The position numbers were made by a program, and so were the translations under genes. DNA of 13,137 nt from a bacterium (lineage in GTDB: Bacteria > Elusimicrobiota > Elusimicrobia > Elusimicrobiales > UBA9959), in contig JAKAMO010000077.1 in assembly GCA_021812825.1 (NCBI GenBank), positions 1-13,137 on the forward strand, read 5' to 3'. The notes under the pieces are model-generated. The model worked only from the letters and a program-made list of their open reading frames with translations. It ran no database searches and was not told where the DNA came from. Shown here piece by piece: positions 1-4,997 of the stretch. Numbering within the stretch: the first letter of the stretch is position 1; each line of letters begins with the position of its first letter.

Positions 1-74
1 CATGCGGCAAGGAGCGGTGCGGGGCCGCGCAGTGGCCACGCCCGCGACGACATCTCGCGGGTAAGATCATCCAT
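1..74 (-). CDS. Possible 5' fragment of an unidentified gene running off the left edge
   Basis: An ATG at 74-72 on the minus strand opens a frame that stays open to the window edge (24 codons), beginning MDDLTREMSSRAWPLRG. Its start overlaps the TGA of the frame before it (69-67), an arrangement typical of coupled genes. There is no clear ribosome-binding site, and 24 codons in GC-rich DNA can be open by chance. No family is recognised. Confidence 0.22.
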   Translation of the reverse strand, partial: MDDLTREMSSRAWPLRGPAPLLAA

Positions 75-125
75 ACGTCGCTTCTAGGTATTTGTAAACC
101 GTCCGGTACAGCCGGCCCCACAGGT
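1..125. other. Left flank outside the inverted repeat, mostly unexplained
   Basis: This GC-rich stretch has no gene that can be named. It contains a clean hairpin (CCCGCGA at 41-47, TCGCGGG at 55-61, 7-base loop). On the minus strand, two short open frames overlap as in an operon: one ends at TGA 69-67 and another starts at ATG 74-72. The sequence matches nothing downstream of 2272, so similarity to the right-hand side stops sharply at 126. Confidence 0.5.
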
Positions 126-205
126 CAGCCGAAGGTGATAATACAGACCCGTCGTGCTGCCCCGCCCGCCCCGGGCGGGGCGGCACGTTTTTCAGATTTC
201 TGCAT
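125..205 (-). pseudogene. Decapitated miaB 5' end (26 codons) in the left repeat
   Basis: The minus strand reads MQKSEKRAAP...VCIITFG and then TGA. These are the first 26 residues of the intact MiaB encoded from 2193. The break falls exactly at the codon that is TGC (Cys27) in the intact gene, because the third base lies outside the repeat. It has the same AAAGGA-type ribosome-binding site as the real gene. It cannot make a functional enzyme. At most it yields a 26-residue peptide. Confidence 0.7.
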
Positions 206-271
206 TTGTTTTTTTCCTTTAAAATTAAAAAATTAAATGGCGCAAAAAATTCTGCATTTTTAATTTTTTTG
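126..271 (+). repeat. Left copy of the 146-bp perfect inverted repeat (IRL)
   Basis: Base-by-base comparison shows this segment is the exact reverse complement of 2127-2272, with no mismatch or gap. Identity ends at 126/2272 and at 271/2127. The repeat has an AT-rich outer half toward the cassette and a GC-rich half toward the flank. On the minus strand it carries the miaB start codon (ATG 205-203) and 26 miaB codons. Just outside the repeat the frame ends in TGA (127-125) where MiaB would have its first cluster cysteine. Confidence 0.97.
154..192 (+). terminator. Rho-independent terminator in left repeat, facing into the cassette
   Basis: A 14-bp stem (154-167 with 173-186, one G-U pair) closes a 5-base GCCCC loop and is followed by G and five T (188-192). 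It would stop transcription entering the cassette from the left. The same structure sits in the right repeat in mirror orientation. Confidence 0.65.
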
Positions 272-300
272 AAGACCGGGGGCCACCGGTTGATTGAAAA

Positions 301-341
301 CCCGCCCCGGCCTCGCGTACGCTCGGCCCTGGCGGGCTTTC
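301..341 (+). terminator. Hairpin terminator between left repeat and promoter, possibly bidirectional
   Basis: CCCGCC (301-306) pairs with GGCGGG (331-336), with an inner GGCC/GGCC pairing (309-312 with 325-328). CTTTCCTGTT follows on the + strand. On the minus strand the same stem is followed by TTTTCAAT, so it may act both ways. It would insulate the HTH-recombinase promoter from upstream transcription. Confidence 0.5.
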
Positions 342-381
342 CTGTTAATTATATGTAGCCCCCGGAAGAGGCGGAGCTAAA

Positions 382-416
382 ACCGGTACAGCCCGGGCAA
401 GCCGGGCTGCCCCGGT
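382..416. repeat. Nested palindrome upstream of the HTH-recombinase promoter
   Basis: The outer arms are ACCGG (382-386) and CCGGT (412-416). The inner arms are AGCCCGG (390-396) and CCGGGCT (402-408) around a 5-base loop. There is no T tract, so it is not an obvious terminator. Its position about 20 bases before the -35 box suits an operator or a recombinase/excisionase binding site. The role is inferred only. Confidence 0.5.
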
Positions 417-435
417 ATTAGCGGGGAAAAAGAAG

Positions 436-464
436 AAGACAACGGGTGTAAAACCTTGTATAAT
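436..464 (+). promoter_or_regulatory. Promoter of the HTH-recombinase pair
   Basis: AAGACA (436-441, 4 of 6 to TTGACA) and a perfect TATAAT (459-464) are separated by 17 bases. The predicted start of transcription is at about 471, which is the ATG of the HTH gene, so the message may be leaderless. Confidence 0.6.
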
Positions 465-470
465 ATCTCT

Positions 471-644
471 ATGAAGCGCTACAACATGGTTGAAGCCGCC
501 AAACTGCTGCGCGTAACACGCCAGACCCTCTACAACTGGATAAGCCGCGGATGGATAAAGCCCGGGCGTGATTACAAAGACTTCCCGGTGTTCACTGAGG
601 CGGATATACGCAAAATCAAAAAGTGGAAGGAAACCATAAGGTAG
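471..644 (+). CDS. Small MerR/excisionase-type helix-turn-helix protein
   Basis: This 57-residue protein is almost entirely one winged-helix DNA-binding domain of the MerR/HTH_17 excisionase type. The helix-turn-helix spans roughly residues 6-27 (MVEAAKLLRVTRQTLYNWIS), followed by a wing and FTEADIRKIKKW. Such small proteins beside serine recombinases usually act as recombination directionality factors or repressors. That role is inferred from context. The frame is open from a TTG at 456, but that codon overlaps the TATAAT box, so ATG 471 is preferred. ATG 486 is also possible. Its stop (642-644) lies 4 bases before the recombinase ATG, and the recombinase ribosome-binding site overlaps its last codons, so the two are one transcript. 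Confidence 0.8.
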   Translation: MKRYNMVEAAKLLRVTRQTLYNWISRGWIKPGRDYKDFPVFTEADIRKIKKWKETIR

Positions 645-648
645 CCAT

Positions 649-2280
649 ATGAAGACCGCTCTATATCTGCGAGTATCCACGGAAGACCAGGCGAGGGAAG
701 GCTATTCCCTTGAGGTTCAGAGGGAAACCCTCGAAGCTTTTGTAAAACGGGAAGGCCACGAAATCTACAAGGTCTACTCCGACGACGGCATCAGCGGCGC
801 CACCACGCGCAGGCCCGCGCTTGCCGCACTTTTGGCTGACGCCAAAGGCGGCAAGTTCGGGCTGGTACTGGTAGCAAAACTGGACCGGTTCAGCCGCAAC
901 CTGAAAGACCTCTTAATCCTGGTGGACGAGCTTTGCGGCTACGGCGTAGGCTTTAAGTCGGCGGGGGAACCCTTTGATACCACAACCTCGGCCGGTAAAC
1001 TTATGTTTCAGCAACTTGGCAGTTTTGCCGAGTTCGAGCGCAACCGCATTGCGGAGCGCGTTTTCCCCGGCATGGTCAAAGGCGTTCAAAAGGGTAACTG
1101 GCAGGGTTCGCGCTACGCGCCCTACGGTTACGCCTACAACAAACCGGCCAAGCTGCTGGAACTGGTTGAGAGCGAGGCCGAGGTTGTGCGGCAAATCTAC
1201 GCCATGTACCTGGAGGGCAAAAGCACTTTATCCATAGGCGCGGCCCTTACCAAGCAGGGCGTAAGGAACCGCAAGGGCAACTATTTCGGCACCAAAACCA
1301 TAGGTGATATACTTAAAAACCCTATCTATACCGGCAAGATCGTCTGGAACACCCACCATTACGACAAGGCCAAGAGAACACCAAAGGGCTATAAATACGT
1401 CAAAAACCCCGCCAGCGAGGTTATTACCGCCCAGGGCAGGCATCTCCCGATAATCAGCGCGGAAGCCTTTGCGCAAGCGCAAAAGCTTCACGCTGAAAAA
1501 CGCATAACCATCCGGCAGGCCAAACCGGGGGACTACTTATTGTCCGGCCTGCTGTTCTGCGGCAACTGCAATCACAAGTTCGTGGGCGCGTCCGCGGTTT
1601 CCAACCACCGCACCAAGGCCACAAAGAAATGGTACCGTTGCTCTTCAATAACCAACAGTTATAAGACCTGCCACAACAAGAGCATCAAGGCAGAAGTCAT
1701 TGAACCGCAACTTGAATTATTCCTGGAGCTGTTGCTCAGAAGTAACGAATTTGGGAACCGATGGCCGAACATGACCGTGCCGCCCATAAAGCTGCCGGAA
1801 GACGAAAAAGAGGCTAAAAAGGCGGTTCACCAGGGCCTGTCAGACAATTTCGCCAAACAGGCGAAATTGACTGACGCCTACATAGAAGGCCTCATGTCCA
1901 AGGAAGTTTTTGAGGCTTCAAATAAAGAGCTGATGGAGAAAGGCGAAGAACTGAAAAAACTGGCGGCCTTCTACGATTTGCGCCAGATAGACCGCGAAAA
2001 ATCCGCGGACTATCTGGCGAGGGCGCGCAAGTTCCTCTCCGACGGTAATATAGGGGAGAAAGAGCCGGACGCCGCGGACAAGAAACGGCTCCTCGGCGTC
2101 CTGGTGCGGAACGTGAAAGTCGGGGACAAAAAAATTAAAAATGCAGAATTTTTTGCGCCATTTAATTTTTTAATTTTAAAGGAAAAAAACAAATGCAGAA
2201 ATCTGAAAAACGTGCCGCCCCGCCCGGGGCGGGCGGGGCAGCACGACGGGTCTGTATTATCACCTTCGGCTGCCAGATGA
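649..2280 (+). CDS. Large serine recombinase (resolvase/integrase family)
   Basis: This 543-residue site-specific recombinase cuts and rejoins DNA through a serine-DNA intermediate. The N-terminal resolvase domain (about 1-145) has the YLRVS motif with nucleophile Ser10 and Arg8, and KLDRFSRN at 77-84. The Recombinase domain (about 155-275) includes APYGYAYN and NPIYTGK. A zinc ribbon has Cys304, Cys307, Cys331 and Cys341, followed by a charged coiled-coil region (about 380-450). The start has AAGG 7 bases upstream. The family normally ends near the FAPFNFLIL stretch (about 502-510). Here the frame continues through the inverted repeat and stops inside miaB, overlapping it by 88 bases, so the last 30 or so residues may not be functional. 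Base composition is lower in GC than the neighbours, suggesting acquisition. It could be an invertase of its own cassette or the integrase of a minimal mobile element. Confidence 0.93.
   Translation: MKTALYLRVSTEDQAREGYSLEVQRETLEAFVKREGHEIYKVYSDDGISGATTRRPALAALLADAKGGKFGLVLVAKLDRFSRNLKDLLILVDELCGYGVGFKSAGEPFDTTTSAGKLMFQQLGSFAEFERNRIAERVFPGMVKGVQKGNWQGSRYAPYGYAYNKPAKLLELVESEAEVVRQIYAMYLEGKSTLSIGAALTKQGVRNRKGNYFGTKTIGDILKNPIYTGKIVWNTHHYDKAKRTPKGYKYVKNPASEVITAQGRHLPIISAEAFAQAQKLHAEKRITIRQAKPGDYLLSGLLFCGNCNHKFVGASAVSNHRTKATKKWYRCSSITNSYKTCHNKSIKAEVIEPQLELFLELLLRSNEFGNRWPNMTVPPIKLPEDEKEAKKAVHQGLSDNFAKQAKLTDAYIEGLMSKEVFEASNKELMEKGEELKKLAAFYDLRQIDREKSADYLARARKFLSDGNIGEKEPDAADKKRLLGVLVRNVKVGDKKIKNAEFFAPFNFLILKEKNKCRNLKNVPPRPGRAGQHDGSVLSPSAAR
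2127..2272 (-). repeat. Right copy of the 146-bp perfect inverted repeat (IRR)
   Basis: This is the exact reverse complement of 126-271. It covers recombinase codons from about 493 to near the end, the miaB ribosome-binding site, and miaB codons 1-26 plus the first two bases of the Cys27 codon. It also contains an internal AT-rich inverted repeat (2129-2139 with 2161-2171) and a 10-base direct repeat AAATGCAGAA (2139-2148 and 2191-2200). Confidence 0.97.
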
Positions 2281-3485
2281 ACGAGGCCGACTCGGAGGAC
2301 ATAGCCGCGGCGTTCAGAGCGCGCGGCTACGTGGTCACGCCCGAGCTGAAGAAGGCCGACGCCGTGGTGGTGAACACCTGCACGGTGCGCCAGAAGGCGG
2401 AGAACAAGGCCATCTCCCAGATAGGCCGTCTGCGCGTCTGGAAGGAGCGCCATCCGGACGGCAAGCTGTTCGTGGTGGGCTGCGCGGCGCAGAAGCTGGG
2501 GGAGAAATACCTGAAGGGCCGCTTCGATTTCATCAACGAGGTGGTGGGCGCCCGCGCGATAGAGAAGTTCGAAGACTCGCTGATACGCCAGCTGGGGCCC
2601 GCGACCGAAGGCGAGGCCGAGCACCGGAACCTGTTCCGTTCCCCGCAGACGGCCTACGTCACGGTGATGCGCGGCTGCTCGATGAAGTGCTCCTACTGCA
2701 TAGTGCCGGCCGTGCGCGGCCCGGCCGTTTGCCTGTCCCCGAAGGCCCTCCTCGAGGACGCGGCCGCCAGGCTTTCCGCCGGGGCCAGGGAGCTGGTGCT
2801 GCTGGGCCAGACGGTGAACTCCTACAGGCACGGGCGGACCACGTTCTCCGAACTCTTAAGGAAAGTCCTGCGCCTGCCGGGCCTGGAGCGCCTGCGCTTC
2901 ATGAGCCCGCACCCGCTCTACTACGACGCGGCCTTCATGAAGGTGCTGGCCGAAGAGCCGAAGCTCGCCCGCCACATGCACCTGCCGGCGCAGAGCGGCT
3001 CCGACCGTATACTGAAGGCCATGCGCCGCGGCTACACGCGCGTGGCCTACCTGGACCTGCTGGCCAGGCTCAGGGAAGCCGCGCCGGGCCTGGCCGTCTC
3101 CACGGACTTCATCGTGGGCTATCCGGGCGAGACCGAGGACGACTTCCTGGACACGCTGCGCCTCGTGGAAGAGGGCCGTTTCTCGCTGGCCTACTGCTTC
3201 AAGTACTCGCCGCGCTCCGACAGGCCGGAGATGAAGGCTACCATCCCGGAAGCGGAGCTCGAGGCCAGGCTGGAGAGGCTGCTGGCCGCCGTAAAGAAAA
3301 ATTCCCGGGTTGTATTGGAAGAAAGAATTGGTAGAATAGAGGAAGTTCTTTTCGAGACCGACACGTACGGCCGCTCTTCCGCGAATTTTGCGGTGAGGGT
3401 AAAGGCCGGGGGGACACCCGGGAAGCTCTCGGGTGTGCTGGTGGCCGGGGCCGAAAAAAATACTTTATACGGGAAGCTGATATGA
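2193..3485 (+). CDS. miaB: tRNA-2-methylthio-N6-dimethylallyladenosine37 synthase MiaB
   Basis: This 430-residue radical-SAM methylthiotransferase converts i6A37 to ms2i6A37 in tRNAs reading UNN codons. The N-terminal domain carries the auxiliary Fe-S ligands Cys27 (TFGCQMN), Cys63 (NTCTVR) and Cys97 (VVGCAAQ). The radical-SAM motif is CSMKCSYC (Cys162, 166, 169), and a TRAM-like C-terminal domain follows. ATG 2193 has AAAGGA 9 bases upstream and is the only start before Cys27. Residues 1-18 or so are an Ala/Gly/Pro-rich extension with no counterpart in typical MiaB proteins, and they are encoded inside the inverted repeat. The gene overlaps the recombinase by 88 bases and the PilZ gene by 4. 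No promoter is obvious, so it is transcribed either from the recombinase side or from weak AT-rich sequence in the repeat. Confidence 0.93.
   Translation: MQKSEKRAAPPGAGGAARRVCIITFGCQMNEADSEDIAAAFRARGYVVTPELKKADAVVVNTCTVRQKAENKAISQIGRLRVWKERHPDGKLFVVGCAAQKLGEKYLKGRFDFINEVVGARAIEKFEDSLIRQLGPATEGEAEHRNLFRSPQTAYVTVMRGCSMKCSYCIVPAVRGPAVCLSPKALLEDAAARLSAGARELVLLGQTVNSYRHGRTTFSELLRKVLRLPGLERLRFMSPHPLYYDAAFMKVLAEEPKLARHMHLPAQSGSDRILKAMRRGYTRVAYLDLLARLREAAPGLAVSTDFIVGYPGETEDDFLDTLRLVEEGRFSLAYCFKYSPRSDRPEMKATIPEAELEARLERLLAAVKKNSRVVLEERIGRIEEVLFETDTYGRSSANFAVRVKAGGTPGKLSGVLVAGAEKNTLYGKLI
2206..2244 (-). terminator. Mirror copy of the inward-facing terminator, inside the miaB 5' coding region
   Basis: This is the same 14-bp stem as at 154-192 but functional on the minus strand (stem 2212-2225 with 2231-2244, T tract at 2206-2210). 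It would stop antisense transcription entering the cassette from the miaB side. In the miaB sense direction the stem lacks a T tract but could still form near the start of the message. Confidence 0.5.
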
Positions 3486-3964
3486 CGAAAAAAACCAGCA
3501 AGGTTCTCAAGGAAAGACGGCAGCACGTGCGCCTGCCCATACTGCACGGCATCCTGGAGCCCGTGGAGATAGAATTTTTCACCGAGGACGCGGCCGGCAA
3601 GGCCGTGCCGCAGCCGGCCATCCTGTCGGACCTTTCCGCCGGCGGCATGCGGCTGATAACCTTCATGGCGCCGCCGCACACGAAGGAGCTGAACATCATC
3701 CTCAAGCTCAGCGGCATCAAGGAGATCCCGGTCACCGGCCGCATCTCCTGGGTAAAGGACAAGGGCGGAGTCTTCATGAACGGCATCGCTTTCACCGGGA
3801 TCAGCCCCGACGACAGGAAGCGCATCAACGACATGGCCGAGGACTACTCGGACTGCGACACGCGCTTCGCGCTGAAGCTGCCGGAGGTCTGCGTGGAGAC
3901 CTGCCGCGCCAACGGCCTCTGCAACAAGCCGCAGAAGGACGAGCCGCTGTTCAAGAAGAAATAG
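3482..3964 (+). CDS. PilZ-domain protein with a cysteine-containing C-terminal tail
   Basis: This 160-residue protein has the PilZ c-di-GMP-binding signature: an RxxxR motif (Arg13, Arg17 in ERRQHVR) and a D-x-S-x-x-G motif (Asp50, Ser52, Gly55). The beta-barrel runs to about residue 110. After it come Cys125, Cys137, Cys141 and Cys147 (VCVETCRANGLC), an arrangement outside the PilZ fold that could bind metal or a cluster. That function is inferred. The ATG overlaps the miaB stop (ATGA), so the two are translationally coupled. No signal peptide or membrane segment is visible, so it is probably a cytoplasmic c-di-GMP effector. The target is unknown. Confidence 0.85.
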   Translation: MTKKTSKVLKERRQHVRLPILHGILEPVEIEFFTEDAAGKAVPQPAILSDLSAGGMRLITFMAPPHTKELNIILKLSGIKEIPVTGRISWVKDKGGVFMNGIAFTGISPDDRKRINDMAEDYSDCDTRFALKLPEVCVETCRANGLCNKPQKDEPLFKKK

Positions 3965-3987
3965 CAGGAGTTCGGAGCAAGGACCTG

Positions 3988-4020
3988 AGCGGCCAGACGG
4001 CTTTGACGCCCCTGGCCGCT
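3988..4020. repeat. Inverted repeat enclosing the miaA -35 box
   Basis: AGCGGCCAG (3988-3996) pairs with CTGGCCGCT (4012-4020), a 9-bp perfect stem around a 15-base loop. The loop contains the TTGACG -35 box. No T tract follows, so an operator or a weak attenuating hairpin at the end of the pilZ message is more likely than a classical terminator. Confidence 0.55.
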
Positions 4021-4031
4021 TCCATTATAGA
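4003..4031 (+). promoter_or_regulatory. miaA-hflX promoter
   Basis: TTGACG (4003-4008) and TATAGA (4026-4031) are separated by 17 bases, close to sigma-70 consensus. The annotated ATG (4035) follows the -10 box by only 3 bases, so transcription probably begins at or just past it. This bears on which start codon is real. Confidence 0.65.
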
Positions 4032-4034
4032 CGA

Positions 4035-4997
4035 ATGTCCGTTCAACTTTTGAAACCCGTGGTGCTGATGGGGGCCAACGCCTCCGGCAAGACCGGGCTG
4101 GCCCTGGAGCTGGCCCGCCGCCTGGGTGGCGAGGTGCTCTCGGCCGATTCCAGGCAGGTCTACCGCCTGATGGAGGCCGGCACCGCCAAGCCGCGCGGAG
4201 CCTGGACCGACACCCCGGACGGCAAATTCTACCTGGTGGACGGGGTTCCCTACCACCTGGTGGACACACTCGACCCGCGCGCGTCCTGGGACGCGGGGTC
4301 CTTCGTCCGCGAGGCGAAGAAGCTGGTCCCCGGGATCTGGAAGCGCGGCAAGGTGCCCATAATGGCCGGCGGCACCGGCATGTACGTACAGGCCTACTGG
4401 AACGGCCTCGACGAGCTCCCTCCGTCGGACCCGACCATACGCCAGCAGCTGACCGCCCTGGCGGAAAGCGGCGGCAAGCTCGCGCTGTACTCGGAGCTGC
4501 AGCAGCTCGACCCCGAGGCCGCGCGCCGCATCCCGCCGGGCAACGTGCAGCGCGTGATGCGGGCCATAGAGATAACCAGGGCCGCCGGCAGGCCGGCCTC
4601 GCAGCTCTGGACGGGGCGCTTCTTCCACTCGCTGCCCGTGCACGACGGCAAGTTCGTCTTCCTGAAGTGGAGCAAGGAGCTGCTGACGGAGCGCGTAAAA
4701 CGCCGCACCATGGATAATTTCGAGGCCTGGGCGGAGGAGACCAGGGAGCTGCTGCGGCTGGGCTACGCGGAGGACTGCCCGGGCCTGAAGACGCTGGGCT
4801 ACCCGCAAATGCTGGACTACCTGGCCGGCCGCCTGGAGAAACAGGACGCGATACGGCAGATAGTGGCCGCCTCGATGTCCTACGCCAAGCGCCAGAACAC
4901 CTGGTTCGGCCGCTACCGCAACGTCCTCAGGATAGAGCTGGAGAAGCCGGAGGACTACGACGCCGGCGCGCTGGCCGAGCGGATAATAAATTCATGA
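4035..4997 (+). CDS. miaA: tRNA dimethylallyltransferase MiaA
   Basis: This 320-residue enzyme transfers a dimethylallyl group from DMAPP to A37 of tRNA, giving i6A37, the substrate of MiaB encoded just upstream. The P-loop is GANASGKT (13-20). SADSRQVY (36-43) and AGGTGMYVQA (111-120) are characteristic MiaA motifs. Length is normal for the family. The start is uncertain: ATG 4035 is 3 bases after the -10 box, and the in-frame TTG at 4050 would give a typical MiaA N-terminus just before KPVVLMG. There is no ribosome-binding site for either, consistent with leaderless initiation. The stop overlaps the hflX ATG by 4 bases. Confidence 0.93.
   Translation: MSVQLLKPVVLMGANASGKTGLALELARRLGGEVLSADSRQVYRLMEAGTAKPRGAWTDTPDGKFYLVDGVPYHLVDTLDPRASWDAGSFVREAKKLVPGIWKRGKVPIMAGGTGMYVQAYWNGLDELPPSDPTIRQQLTALAESGGKLALYSELQQLDPEAARRIPPGNVQRVMRAIEITRAAGRPASQLWTGRFFHSLPVHDGKFVFLKWSKELLTERVKRRTMDNFEAWAEETRELLRLGYAEDCPGLKTLGYPQMLDYLAGRLEKQDAIRQIVAASMSYAKRQNTWFGRYRNVLRIELEKPEDYDAGALAERIINS

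Larger units (their letters stand above)
67..348 (-). pseudogene. Start-less open frame across the left repeat, mirror image of the recombinase 3' end
   Basis: The minus strand is open from just after TAA 351-349 to TGA 69-67. Within the repeat it encodes the same residues as recombinase codons 495-540 (IKNAEFFAPF and onward). Beyond the repeat the C-terminus differs, ending in DLWGRLYRTVYKYLEATYG. It has no plausible ATG before the repeat, so it is best read as a remnant or as the alternative 3' end of the recombinase gene if the cassette inverts. It is probably not an independently expressed protein. Confidence 0.4.

Noticed and set aside
345..680. Minus-strand 111-codon open frame over the cassette promoter and HTH gene
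   Set aside because: It overlaps the HTH gene, promoter and palindrome, has no ribosome-binding site and resembles no protein family. It is a shadow of GC-rich DNA.
126..2272. Cassette read as an ordinary insertion sequence with terminal inverted repeats
   Set aside because: The repeats are much longer than IS ends, include host miaB coding sequence, and show no flanking target-site duplication. Serine-recombinase elements normally lack such repeats.
2010..2831. Minus-strand 273-codon open frame spanning the recombinase-miaB junction
   Set aside because: It is antisense to two genes with clear catalytic motifs and has no recognisable domain. The openness comes from GC-rich codon bias.
3988..4020. 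Hairpin read as the rho-independent terminator of the miaB-pilZ transcript
   Set aside because: The stem is good but the following TCCATTATAG has no U tract, and the -35 box lies in the loop.
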